Source: Stomoxys calcitrans (lineage: Eukaryota; Arthropoda; Insecta; Diptera; Muscidae). Taken from it: DNA of 64,000 nucleotides. Each line of letters opens with the position of its first letter. The first letter of the stretch is position 1. Shown piece by piece: positions 23,101-31,557 of the stretch. The notes below the pieces were generated by a model. It was given only the letters and a program-made list of their open reading frames with translations, made no database searches and had not been told where the DNA came from. The stretch lies in contig NC_081554.1 in the NCBI RefSeq assembly GCF_963082655.1, forward strand, positions 58,762,756-58,826,755, in the 5' to 3' direction. The position numbers were made by a program, and so were the translations under genes.

Positions 23101-23412
23101 TAATTAAACGCGAGTAAAGATCATGAACTATAATACACTATATAATCAACTCATTTATACGATAGGCATTTTTCTGAGTGTATAAATCTTCCTATGAAAA
23201 AAAATTTTTACTACTTAAAAATTTTACTATTTAAGAATGTAGTATTAAATATTTATAATAATTTATTAATACATGCACCTTAATTTTTTTCTTTGTCAGT
23301 GAATTGTGATACTATACTCGTGAAAGGCAGTTCATATAATTTTTTCCATAACTCTTGGAGATGGACCAAATCCACGACACTGTTTTATGCCCTGCATGCC
23401 ATAAAGAATTAA
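11156..23412 (+). CDS. Coq3: Coq3 copy A, ubiquinone O-methyltransferase, 5 exons
   Basis: Family role: SAM-dependent O-methylation of both hydroxyls in coenzyme Q synthesis, on the matrix face of the inner mitochondrial membrane. Exons read from splice signals: 11156-11196, 11267-11488, 11556-11931, 12001-12160 and 23300-23412. Phases join cleanly to a 303-residue protein. Exon 2 has the conserved HHSSLANYWWNPLGPL. Exon 3 has SAM motif I (EIGCGGG), the acidic D of TALDLSEE and the SEVLEHVD block. Exon 4 starts PGGSMFITTLNKTISMW and includes GTHHYGKMISPE. Exon 5 ends YALHAIKN and stop. The poly(A) signal is at 23482-23487. Intron 4 is about 11.1 kb of repeats, with a SINE 55 nt past its donor. 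No frame damage is visible. The first exon is the least certain. Confidence 0.9.
12216..12500 (+). mobile_element. tRNA-derived SINE, copy 2, in Coq3-A intron 4
   Basis: Same family as 9162-9480 (GAGGCCACCGTAGCGCAGAGG, then AACGCCTGAG and CACGCCGTTCGGACTCGG). The B box is damaged (GAGTACGAATT). A perfect 15-bp duplication ATATTGGAAGTCAGA flanks it at 12201-12215 and 12501-12515. It lies 55 nt downstream of the exon 4 splice donor. The frame reading into it from exon 4 is an artefact of missing the donor. Confidence 0.92.
12516..12823. other. Intron sequence, nothing recognised
   Basis: AT-rich intron sequence between the SINE and the hAT-like repeat. No open frame or repeat match seen. Confidence 0.5.
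12824..13560 (+). mobile_element. hAT-like element copy 2, right end missing
   Basis: It begins AGAGATGGGTTTCTACCGGG, exactly as at 5390, then GGGTATTT palindromes, then internal units with GGATATAGCTGCC, GACCCCTACCCATT and TTTCATCCGATT. It stops where LINE-D sequence begins, so the right terminal palindromes are absent. Confidence 0.55.
13561..15760 (-). mobile_element. LINE-D with RNase H, rearranged
   Basis: Minus-strand pieces in order from the right: a reverse transcriptase block with LALLDVEGAFNNVKP (15711-15478), a middle block with the marker KYLGV degraded (15280-14909), a thumb-end segment present three times (about 14374-15060), the RNase H start FTSNGSKINDQVGFGVYSKD (around 14150) and the RNase H core with FSDSQAAIKSMEN and NCKADELA (14110-13840). 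The RNase H start occurs again at 13565-13800, a second duplication. Frames are broken throughout. RNase H places it with the I, R1 and LOA-like LINEs; a closer call is not possible by eye. Confidence 0.8.
14374..15060 (-). repeat. Three tandem copies of a LINE-D segment
   Basis: Copies are aligned on CACAATGTTCAGA at 14391, 14617 and 14866, giving periods of 226 and 249 bp. The first repeat lacks about 20 bp (the ACAACACCATATAGC stretch) present in the others. Each encodes the same peptide block (NRIQ-MACLC-ITAA). Tandem duplication inside one dead LINE is the simplest reading. Confidence 0.85.
15761..16325. other. Intron sequence with a SINE-tail fragment
   Basis: 15770-15815 matches the SINE 3' segment (GTTTGCCCTTGTTCC, then ATGTTCATGG). 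The rest is AT-rich and unassigned. The frame at 15775-15960 is within this debris. Confidence 0.5.
16330..16700 (+). mobile_element. LINE-H (RTE-like) C-terminal fragment
   Basis: Broken frames read LLHGSEAW near 16420, then VVKRIEIQRLRWLGHVVR (16473-16526) and KKCFEGGH, ending RRSAEDRDV. This WLGHV pattern followed by a W-x-A-x-DR tail is the usual C-terminus of RTE/BovB-like and related reverse transcriptases. A related piece lies at 31030-31200. Confidence 0.65.
16722..17601 (+). mobile_element. LINE-B 3' fragment, RNase H to 3' end
   Basis: It starts in the RNase H domain (16810-17103: STDSKIAIRAIT, VWVPSLNGVRENERADDL) and continues to the CRACGEYDETLEHFVCHCPAF zinc motif (17290-17345) and the untranslated 3' end. 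The last two catalytic aspartates are present. The upstream half is missing, and the frame breaks at 17101. Same family as the copies at 20463, 26716 and 58813. Confidence 0.85.
17602..17999 (+). repeat. Short-period A/T-rich array (about 38 bp)
   Basis: Repeated GAAATTTTGTCTTTAGAG and AAAATTTCATAGA blocks from about 17640 to 17960. It is non-coding and similar in style to the array at 51290-52030. Confidence 0.7.
18000..18250 (-). mobile_element. Helitron-like tandem-unit element, inverted head
   Basis: The reverse complement of 18205-18250 matches the head of the next element (TTTGTGTTTG, GTATAGACTC). To its left are parts of the 128-bp unit in minus orientation. With the element starting at 18253 it forms a head-to-head pair. 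Confidence 0.65.
18253..19820 (+). mobile_element. Helitron-like element built of about 128-bp units
   Basis: 5' end TCTTATATATAAAAATCAAT preceded by A; then a conserved head (CTCAGAAACGGCTGAA, CACAGATGGTGCATAAT); then about nine units of roughly 128 bp with GACCATGGCAATATGGG, CTCAAATGAAAGGTATTTG and GAATCTGATATCCAAAT; then a GC-rich tail with a CGGGCCCG palindrome, ending CTAG and followed by T. Those ends fit a non-autonomous Helitron or Helentron relative (A|TC...CTAG|T), but no helicase is present to confirm it. Long frames inside (18582-18824, 19121-19474) come from the repeat unit. Confidence 0.65.
19821..20462. other. Intron sequence, nothing recognised
   Basis: AT-rich. TTTTATATATAAG right after the Helitron-like tail mirrors the element's head and may be chance. 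No convincing gene. Confidence 0.5.
20463..21938 (-). mobile_element. LINE-B copy, minus strand
   Basis: The left end is the family 3' end (CGGATATTAATCCGCCCC). Frame 20921-20685 encodes the post-RNase H region (KILWGDPDREKTRLLL, SMCRACGMM). Further right are degraded RNase H and thumb regions. A stretch of about 90 bp (TCACACTTAATCTGTATGTC...) is tandemly duplicated at about 21570 and 21720. All frames are broken. Confidence 0.8.
22013..22914 (+). mobile_element. mariner transposon, internally deleted
   Basis: Inverted ends of about 28 bp (CGAGGGTTGCCTTTTATATT at left; its mirror ending at 22914) next to a TA. The transposase starts at 22188 as MELNREHFCATIFYNF, with an in-frame stop soon after. 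Recognisable pieces: LTQKQCIDELNSIFGDEAPS, LTYREIETTLGISGTS and the tail FSTSEEAVDAFRMH. The catalytic core between about 22615 and 22665 is deleted, so the second aspartate region and the final aspartate segment are lost (HPPYDFF). Dead on several counts. The family resembles the mariners related to the SETMAR transposase. Confidence 0.9.
22915..23299. other. End of Coq3-A intron 4
   Basis: AT-rich intron DNA leading to the acceptor TTTGTCAG at 23299. No repeats recognised. Confidence 0.6.
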
Positions 23413-23481
23413 GCTCTTGCCAATCTTAATAAAGTGGAATATGGGAAACCAACTGGTTGTGGTAATACAAGTAATATCGGT

Positions 23482-23487
23482 AATAAA
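23482..23487 (+). terminator. Likely poly(A) signal of Coq3-A
   Basis: AATAAA 70 nt after the stop. Copy B has AATAAA at a similar distance (36325-36330), and the flanks still align. Confidence 0.55.
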
Positions 23488-23489
23488 TA

Positions 23490-23815
23490 TTATTGTCATT
23501 AAATTAGCATAAATGTTAAAAAAAATAAATAAATGTTTATTAAATGCAAATTAATCTTTTTCAGATGTTCCTTTAAAAGATATTTTGGGTTTATTATTGT
23601 CTTAACATATTTAAATGCAAAGCTAATAAGGAAAGGCCAAAGTCAGAGAGAACAAATTATATACATAATACCCTACACTACGAAATGTACTTACTATTGC
23701 TTTAATTAAATGAATCTATGTTGTATCCTTCACAGAAAAAATATTGACTTATATTTGGCCAATTAAAAATGGTATTGATTAATAAAAAAATATTTTTAAA
23801 AATTTTTGGGAACCC
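23490..23815. other. 3' flank of Coq3-A
   Basis: 23520-23610 aligns with 36360-36455 downstream of copy B (shared CAAATTAATC and TTTTTCAGATGTT), so the duplicated segment extended past the gene. The rest is AT-rich and unassigned. Confidence 0.5.
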
Positions 23816-24832
23816 ACCACCATGGATTGTGCTAAAATATGGGAGCTATATCTGGTTATAGACCGATTTGGACCGTACTTGGCACAGTTGTTAAGAGTCA
23901 TAACAGAACACTATATGCAAAATTTCAGCTAAATCAGATAAAAATCGCGATTTGTATGGGCATAAGAAATCAAATCGGGAGATCGGTTTATATGGGAGAT
24001 ATATCATGTTGTTGACCGAACTTGTCATATTTGTTGGGAGTCATAACAAAACACTATGTGCAAAATTTCAGCCAAATCGGATAAAAATCGCAGCTTGTAA
24101 GGGCTCAAGAAGACAAATCGGGAGATCGGTTTATATGGGTGCTATAACAGGTTCTTGACTGTACTTGGCACTGTTGTTGGAATTCATAACAGATGAAAAT
24201 TGAGGCTTCCAGGGGCTCAAGAAGTCAAATCGGAAGATCGGTTTATATGGGAGCTATATAAGGTTCTTTACCGTTTTGAGCCGTACTTGGCACTGTTGTT
24301 GGAAGTTATAACAGAGCACTACATGCAAAATTTCAGCCAAATCGGACAAACATTTTCGGCCTCCAGGGGCTCAAGAGGTCAAATCGGGAGATCGGTTTAA
24401 ATTGGGAGCTATATCAGATTCTTGACCGATTTGAGCCGTACTTGGCACAGTTGTTGGAAGTCATAACAATGCAAAATATCAGCCAAATCGGACAAAAATT
24501 TCGGCTTTCAAGGGCTAAAGAAGTCAAATCGGGAGATCAGTTTATATGGGAGCTATATCCAAATCTGTACCGATATAGCCCTTTTGCAATCCCCAACGAC
24601 CTACATTAATACTAAGTATCTGTGCAAAATTTCAAGCGGCTAGCTTTACGCGTTCGACCGCTATCGCGATTTCGACAGACGGACGGGCGGACATGGCAAG
24701 TTCGACTCAGAATCTCGAGACGATCAAGAATATATATACTTTATGGCTTTCTAGATCAATATTTCGAGGTCTTACAAACGGAATGACTAGATTAGTATAC
24801 CCCCATCTTATGGTGGTGGGTATAAAAATGTG
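23816..24832 (+). repeat. Roughly 154-bp tandem element
   Basis: Units contain TGGGAGCTATATCAGGTT, GACCGTACTTGGCAC and AAAATTTCAGCCAAATCGG. The right end is typical: CAAGCGGCTAGCTTTACGCG, GACGATCAAGAATATATATA, GGAATGACTAGATTAGTATA and CCCCATCTTATGGTGG. Peptides in the frames at 23952-24400 are repeat translation. Confidence 0.85.
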
Positions 24833-24849
24833 ATTAAATGCTTTGATAA

Positions 24850-25574
24850 TTTGTATACACTCCACCATTTGATGGGAGTATACTTATTTCGTCATTCCGT
24901 TTGTAACACCTGGAAATATGCGTCCAAGGCCCCATCAACTACATAAATTTTTGATCGTCATGACATTTTAACTCGATCTAGCCATGTCCGTCCATCTGTC
25001 CGTCCGCCTGTCTATCGAAAACACGCTTACGCAAGACACTTGAAATTTTGCACCAATACTTCCTATTAGTGTAGTTCAATTGGGACTTTAAATGGGCTAA
25101 ATCGGGCCATGTTTTAATATAGCTGCCATATAAGCCGATCTTGGGTCTTGACTTCTTGTGCCTCTAGAGGGCGCAATTCTTATCCGATTTAGCTGAAATT
25201 TAGCCCGTAGTGTTTCACTTCCAACAACTGTGCTAAATATGGTTAAAAATCGGTTCATAACCTGATATAGCTGCCATATAAACTGATCCCCCGATTAGAC
25301 TTTTTGAGATTCTAGAGGGCGCAATTTTTATCCAATTTGGCTGAAATTTTGCACACATCGTTGATGATTTACTTCCAACAACTATGGCAAGTATGGTCTA
25401 ACTCAGTTCATCACCTGATATAGCCACCATATAAACCGATCTCCCGATTAGACTTCTTGTGCTTCTAGAGGGCGTAATTCTTATCCAATTTGGTAGAAAT
25501 TTTGCGTAGGTCGTTTTGGTATGACTTCCAACAACTGTGCCAAGTATGGTCTAAATCGGTTGATAACCTGATAT
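24850..25574 (-). repeat. Roughly 154-bp tandem element, opposite orientation
   Basis: It starts with the mirror of the previous element's end (TTTCGTCATTCCGTTTGTAA) and then runs units with CCATATAAACCGATC and CTAGAGGGCG on the plus strand. With 23816-24832 it is arranged end-to-end and inverted. Confidence 0.8.
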
Positions 25575-26155
25575 AGGTTACGTTAGGTTTAAGTGGAAGT
25601 CTCCCATCAGACTCACTTAGACGTTTTCTTCCATTTTGATACCACAGGAACAGAAGAAAGAAGATGCCTTCTAGTTACCACCGTTGAATCATCCAGATCG
25701 CTTTAAAAAGCCCAACAAAAGCCCAGATTCCAGTTTCTCTGCAATATGTGCGGCGGTTCCTAGTCTCGCAAGCTCGTACGCTTTACAATTCCCCGGGATA
25801 TCTCTGTGGGCCGGCAACCGCAACGTTCGAGGGCAATTTTTGTGTTCAGAAATACGTTCTCCAGGGATTTAATGGCAGCCTGGCTGTCTGAGAAGATATT
25901 TATGCCAATCATCATTATGACATTATATCTTACCCATTCCACCATTTCCGCTTGATACACAATGCAGTGGCCGGGTAACCTTTTCGATATGACCAGTTCT
26001 AGATCTTTAGAGTACACCCAAAGCCCACCAGATCGTCTAGTTTGAAACCATTCGAATAGAAGACTATGTAACTTCTTTTAACAGGGATATCGTAATTGCA
26101 ATCGGTTCTATCTAGAATAGTGGTACAGTACTTTTTATCAAAAACGGCTCAGGTA
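25575..26155 (-). mobile_element. LINE-D 3' fragment with RNase H piece
   Basis: The minus frame 26017-25760 reads YSKDLELVISKRLPGHCIVY and INIFSDSQAAIKSLEN, matching the RNase H of the LINE-D at 13561. The 3' end at 25575-25640 includes AGGTTACGTTAGGTT. The segment between the third and fourth catalytic residues is scrambled. Confidence 0.75.
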
Positions 26156-26278
26156 GTCGAGACGATCAAGAGTATATATATTTTATGGGGTCTTAGACGA
26201 ATTTTTCGAGAGGTAACAAACGGAATGACTAGATTAGAATACCCCCATCCCATGGTGGTTTGTATAATAAATTTCTTA
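26156..26278 (+). repeat. End of a roughly 154-bp element
   Basis: Only the terminal part remains: TCGAGACGATCAAGAGTATA, GGAATGACTAGATTAG, CCCCATCCCATGGTGG. Confidence 0.7.
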
Positions 26279-26336
26279 TAGCCGAACTACAATTGCCTCA
26301 TTATAGAAACAGGTCAATTAACAAACAAAAAAGTAA
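26279..26336 (+). mobile_element. Scrap of a gypsy-like LTR element
   Basis: CAATTGCCTCATTATAGAAA and the following bases match 30935-30985, downstream of the integrase fragment there. It is cut by the IS630-like element. Confidence 0.5.
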
Positions 26337-26715
26337 AGGGTGATTTTTAAAGAGCTATAGTAAATTTAAAAATACACACAAAATTCAGAAAAAGTCTTTA
26401 TTTGAATCGACAGTACGGTCCATATAATTTTTGAATATTATTTTATGCAAATGTTGACCGTGACTGCGCCGCTTAGTCCAATGTTAGCACACTTTTTCCA
26501 ACATTTCGGTTAGTATCTCACGAATAAATGCTTCAATGTTGTCAATTGAAGCGGGCTTTCTGTATAGACATGAACTTTAACTGTGTGGCATGTGGCACCA
26601 TCTTGTTGCAAGTCAAGCTCTTGCATTTTGGGCAGAAAAGTTGGATATCATCTCACTGTAGCGCTTACGATTCACATCATCTTTGAAGAAGTACGGTCCA
26701 ATGATGCCACCAGCC
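26337..26715 (-). mobile_element. IS630/mariner-superfamily transposon, 3' part of transposase
   Basis: The end TGATTTTTAAAGAGCTATAG is of the kind seen in this group. The minus strand encodes, with frameshifts, WAGGIIGPYFFKDDVN (around 26700-26660) and further left TEMLEKV. The catalytic middle is missing. Its right side is cut by LINE-B at about 26713-26727. Confidence 0.65.
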
Positions 26716-28328
26716 CATAAACTGCCTTTCTACTCAAAACCATGGAACGTATTGTGGATACCATGATAAAAAGGAGGACATCCAGCGAACTTCTCAAATA
26801 CATACAGCATGCCTATGTCAAGGGAAGGTCGGTGGAGACTGCCCTGCACTAGGTTGTGCATAAAATAGGAGAATCCTTCGATGCCAAGACGTTCACATTG
26901 GCGGTTTTCATTGACATCGGGGGGCGTTTAATAATGTGCGGACCTACACATTGATCCAGATCCTTAGACCAGTACCGGGTGGACCGGGTCCTTAGGTACT
27001 GAATAAACCATAGGCTAAGGAACAGGTGGACAAATTGTGGGTCCCATGACATAAATATAAGGGAGAAAGTGGCGCAGGACACGCCACGGGGGCGCATTTT
27101 ATCGCCACTACTTTGAGTGACCACCATAAATAACCTATTACGGTTGCTGACTAAGGAAGGATTTGAGCGCGTCTGATGTGCAGACGATGTTATAATACTT
27201 CTAAAGGGTAAGGATTCGAACCAGCCATGCAGAATGGCCGAAAAGGTCTTGCATATGGCAAATAACAGGGCTAGACCCAGGTGTCTCAATTTTAACTCAT
27301 CGAAGGAGCGTACTGAGAAGGCTCACAGATGTTGCACACTATGTAGATGGCCCGTAGACTCGAAATGGGGCCTGAATCCGAGGATAGTCCACAGGCTCTA
27401 CAGGAGCGTGATTACACCAATACTTATATACGCCTCAGTAGTTTGGTGGACTGCTGTGGAGAAAAAGTGCAACATAAGGATCATACAACAGGTTCAGAGA
27501 ACATGTTGTCTTGGCATTGGTGGAGCGATGAGGACCACGCCCACTAGGGCACTCCAGAATATTCTAGATATCCGACCCATAGACATACAGATAAAGCGTG
27601 ATGAGAGAATGGATTGAGGATGGGACCAGCTCATACCATCCGGTATAGGGGAGGTGACGATAGGAAACCTAGGAGGAAGGGAAGAGGTTTCCAATCGGAT
27701 TCCTGAGACGACACTTGAGGTCAATTGCGAGGCACTGATGCTAGCGGCGCAGTCTTGGACCGACGGAACCCTAGCATTGCCATCTGGAAGATCATGTTAC
27801 ACGGATGGATCAAAGCTAGAGGAAAGAGTGGGCCTGGGGGTCTACATTAAGAACCCAAGGACTGAGATCTGTTTTATACTACCTGACTATAATACGGTCC
27901 TGCAGGCGGAGATCCGGGAGATCACGCAATGCCTGAGGTGGTGTGGTGCTAACGCGAGGATGTCGAGTGTGCACATTTTTATAGACAGTAAAATGGCCAT
28001 AAGGGCAATAACAACCAGGACGGTAAGATCACGAACAGTCTTGCAGTGTAAGACAGAGATTAACGCCTTCTCTGATAAAGGCAAAATCCGTATCGTTTGG
28101 GTGCCGGGCAATAACGGAGTAAGGGGGAATGAGAGAGCAGACGATTTGGCGGTGAAGGCCAGAGGACTGCCGTCAATAAACTTGGTTAACCCGAAGCTTT
28201 TCGGGTCGACGCAGTCCGAGTTAAGAGCATGGACTACGAATGCGCATGTAACCCTGTGGAACGGAGAAACGGTCGGTAGGACGATGACAATCCTATGGGC
28301 TGGCCCGAATCATGAGAGGACGAGGATA
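26716..28328 (+). mobile_element. LINE-B copy, RT to RNase H
   Basis: It begins at the RT segment MERIVDTM (26741) with several stops, then CADDVIILLKG (27177) and a thumb region (27234-27617, VVWWTAVEKKCNIRIIQQVQ). The long frame 27654-28367 encodes the linker and a full RNase H domain. All four acidic residues are visible: D in SCYTDGSK, E in LQAEI, D in FIDSKMA, D in NERADDLA. At 28328 the element is interrupted by LINE-C; it resumes at 29640. Confidence 0.9.
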
Positions 28329-29639
28329 TTTTTTTCTTTCAATCAACCAACACGTTGGAGGGGATAGTTATGGATAGGAGGGGGAAAGAGGGTGTAGTGT
28401 TCATTGACACTTTTTTGAATTTCTGGGTGTCGTAAGTAGCGGGTAAAACATCTATTCCATAACGAACCGTCCGTACGAGAAAAGAATTCTCTCGGCAGTG
28501 CATGTTCCGATCAGCTGTATTTCTGAGAAACAACCTCAAGCCAGGAATCAGAAGACTGATTTCCGAAGAATACATACCGTGGAAGAATCGATAGAACAAC
28601 GCCATTTTCTATGATGCCCAAGGGAAACAATAGAGTTGGAATCCCCTTTATCTCCAATCAACGCCAACGCTCGCCTTTGGACACGGTCAAGCAGCTCCAA
28701 GGATGATTTTGGATTTCCGGCCCATATATGCGAGTTATATTCCATCTTTGGCCTGATGTACGTATTGTAGGTATTAAGAAGATCAGCGGGAGTGAAATAT
28801 ATCTTACACCGCTTAAGAAAGCCCAAGCACTTGAATGCTTCTTTCGACACTTCGAATACATGTTTTGACCAACGGACATCACATTGAATCTTCATGCCCA
28901 GAACATCAAGAGCCTCTGACTGTTTGATATCTACACCGTCGATAGATAATGGCGATTGTAAAGTGTCAGTAAATCGTTTGTGGGACAACAAACACCACTG
29001 TGTTTTGCGTGCATTAAAATCTACTCTGTTAATTCGAGCCCACTCCGAAATGGCCAGCAAGTCCTGGCAGAGTGTTACGTCCATAATCCCCCTACTGTCT
29101 TCAATCTTTCGAAGACTCGGCCTATGGTCGAATGAAATTGAATGACTGAGGTTGCTGTCATCCGCGAACGAGAAGATCGGATTCGAAGTCAGACCCAGCA
29201 AATCGTCAATGAAAATTAGAAAAAGTGAGGGAGAAAGAACAGAGCCTTGTGGTACTCCTGCGGTCAATTTATATTGGTCAAAGGAGAACTCATCTACAAC
29301 AACTCTTATAGAGCGATTTTTGAGAAAACTCGATATAAATCGAGAGAACTTATTACCGACACCAAAGGCGTAAAGCTTTGAAAGGAGTGCACCGTGCCAG
29401 ACTCTTTTAAATGCCTTGGAGATGTCTAGAGCCACTACCTTACTCTCACCGAACTGTTGAATAGAGCGACTCCAACGTTCAGACAGGAATGCCATCAGGT
29501 CACCCGCGGAGGGATTTCTGCGAAACCCATATTGTCGGTCGCTAAGAAGACCATTGGACTCTAAGTATCTCACAAGATGGTAATTGATCATGCTCTCCAT
29601 AACCTTGGAAAGCGCAGGGCATAACGCTATTTCTTGGTA
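28329..29639 (-). mobile_element. LINE-C copy 2, inserted in LINE-B
   Basis: The minus frame holds nearly a full reverse transcriptase core: YGFRRNPSAGDLMAFL, VVALDISKAFKRVWH, TAGVPQGSVLSPSLF, the FADD catalytic box (SFADDSNLS), the thumb CLGFLKRCKIYFT and IRPKMEYNSHIWAG. One canonical residue differs (KAFKRVWH for the usual KAFDRVWH). The 3' end is poly(A) (T run at 28329-28335) after CCAACACG, as in copy 1. It is 5'-truncated at about 29639. LINE-B sequence on either side joins across it (GAGGACGAGG at left, TATTACTGAAAGGAAG-like at right). Confidence 0.9.
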
Positions 29640-29800
29640 ATTACTGAAAGGAAGTAAGAAGGAGGTCAGTACAGCTTTTAGTATTATAACGGGACACATA
29701 GGACTACGATCTCACTTACACTAAATCGATGCGGCAAGTGATAGCATGTGTAGGGCATGTGGGGAAAATGAAGATGATTTCTTATGTGAATCACCGAATT
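29640..29800 (+). mobile_element. LINE-B, continuation after the LINE-C insertion
   Basis: It resumes with ATTACTGAAAGGAAGTAAGA and reaches SMCRACGENED, the zinc motif, then fades where the fold-back array begins. Confidence 0.8.
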
Positions 29801-29811
29801 TCTTACTTAAA

Positions 29812-30520
29812 CTCCGTTTACACTGTTCTTTAAATACGGATTTAATGGCTCGATCATCTGTTTTCCCTTTAAAAAATCAGCTGAAGAGAGCCTTAAATCC
29901 GTATTTAATGAGCAGTGCTATCAAACCGAAAAATGGGTGGAAGTATTACCTCTTTAAATACGGATTTAATGGCTCGATCATCTGTTTTCCCTTTATAAAA
30001 TCAGCTGACGAGAGCCTTAAATCCGGATTTAATGAGCTATCAAACCGAAAAATGGGTGGAGGTATTACCTCTTTAAATACGGATTTAATGGCTCGATCAT
30101 CTGTTTTCCCTTTATAAAGTCAGCTGACGAGCGCCTTAAATCCGAATTTAATGAGCTATCAAACCGAAAAATTGGTGGAGGTATTACCTTAAATCCGGAT
30201 TTAATGAACTATCAAATCGAAAAATGGGTGGAGGTATTACCTCTTTAAATACGGATTTAACGGCTCGATCATCTGTTTTCCCTTTATAAAGTCAGCTGAC
30301 GAGCGCCTTAAATCCGAATTTAATGAGCTATCAAACCGAAAAATTGGTGGAGGTATTACCTTAAATCCGGATTTAATGAACTATCAAATCGAAAAATGGG
30401 TGGAGGTATTACCTCTTTAAATACGGATTTAACGGCTCGATCATCTGTTTTCCCTTTAAAAAATCAGCTGACGAGAGCCTTAAATCCGGATTTAATGAGC
30501 TATCAAACCGAAAATCGGGT
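29812..30520. repeat. Satellite-like array of a fold-back MITE
   Basis: Five main repeats, aligned on GGCTCGATCATCTG at 29848, 29971, 30090, 30262 and 30434. Periods are 123, 119, 172 and 172 bp; the longer ones carry an extra copy of about 50 bp. Each holds two near-palindromes (AAATACGGATTT, AAATCCGGATTT) and CAGCTGACGAGAGCC. A lone copy in inverted orientation lies at 32348-32442. It is non-coding; the frame over it is a by-product. Confidence 0.85.
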
Positions 30521-30524
30521 ATCC

Positions 30525-31015
30525 TCGTCACATAAAGAGGATATTAAAAGTTGCCCAACTGAATTAGTTTACGGGTGCACATTACGATTGCCTGGCGAGT
30601 TTCTTGGGGAAACTACAACAAGAAAAAATGTTTTCGAGAGTGAGTTTCTTAACAGTCTGAGATCGATAATGCAACGTCTTAAACCACAACCAACATCCAA
30701 TCACGCAAAAAAGACTCCATTCATCGAAAACAAATTGCACACTTCATCTGCAGTATTTGTTTGAACCGATGCAGTACGCCGTACCTTGCAACCGCCATAT
30801 GAAGGTCCGTTTCCTGTTATCAAACGAAATGACCAATTCCTCAAGCTTAATATCATCGGCAAACCAACGAACATAGCTAAACAGGTATGGCTATTCAGTC
30901 TTGCCAAAAAGATAATAGCCAAAAATTACCCTTTACAATTGCCTTATTATAGAAACAGATCAACTACTAAACCAAAAAGTATAAAACTAAGCATAATATC
31001 GACTAATGGATATAC
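30525..31015 (+). mobile_element. Gypsy-like LTR retrotransposon, end of pol
   Basis: The frame encodes the C-terminal part of an integrase: PTELVYGCTLRLPGEFLGE, then (after a stop at about 30762 and a frame change) RRTLQPPYEGPFPVI. This is the usual tail of Ty3/gypsy pol. No LTR or other pol domain is seen around it, so it is a fragment. Confidence 0.8.
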
Positions 31016-31019
31016 AACG

Positions 31020-31210
31020 TAAGTAGTAAGTAAGCAGTTTAGAAACATACATTTTAGTCGTAAAATGTATGGACCAATCTGCGTTGAAGGATAGTATCGG
31101 AGTCGAAAAAGAAGCTCTCTGAAGAGGTTGGCATAGTTAAGCGTAACAAAATTCAACGATCACGTTGGCTAGGTATGATATCGGAACTGAACATGCTGGT
31201 TCACTCTCTT
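31020..31210 (+). mobile_element. LINE-H (RTE-like) fragment
   Basis: Broken frames read RKMYGPICVE (about 31055) and VKRNKIQRSRWLG (31135), the same segment as at 16470. Very degraded. Confidence 0.55.
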
Positions 31211-31557
31211 GGAAATAAATTTCTTCTTTCGAATAGAAGATCAAACGCTCGATAACGTTCAACTAAATATGTATATATGAAAGTTCTCCACTTTATCTTA
31301 TACACACATTTTTTTGAGCGTAATACATTTTTTAAAATTTTATTTCATATTTAGTCGAATTGTAATATTTACATTTCAATTGGATATTTACAAGCGTAAA
31401 GCATTTGTATTTAATGAATGCAAGTAATATACATACACATATAAACTATTAAAACTGGATTTCAATCTGGTTACAAACCATCTGTGTTGAACAAGTCAAC
31501 GTAGTGATTAACGGATAATTTTCAAAACACTTTTGTTTCAGCACCCGTCACAATAAC
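31211..31557. other. 5' flank of Coq3 copy B
   Basis: AT-rich. TTTTGTTTCAG at 31531-31541 could be a splice acceptor for an upstream non-coding exon. No other motif I would defend. Confidence 0.4.

Noticed and set aside
29812..30520. CRISPR array
   Set aside because: Insect nuclear DNA; repeats are palindromic MITE units without unique spacers or cas genes.
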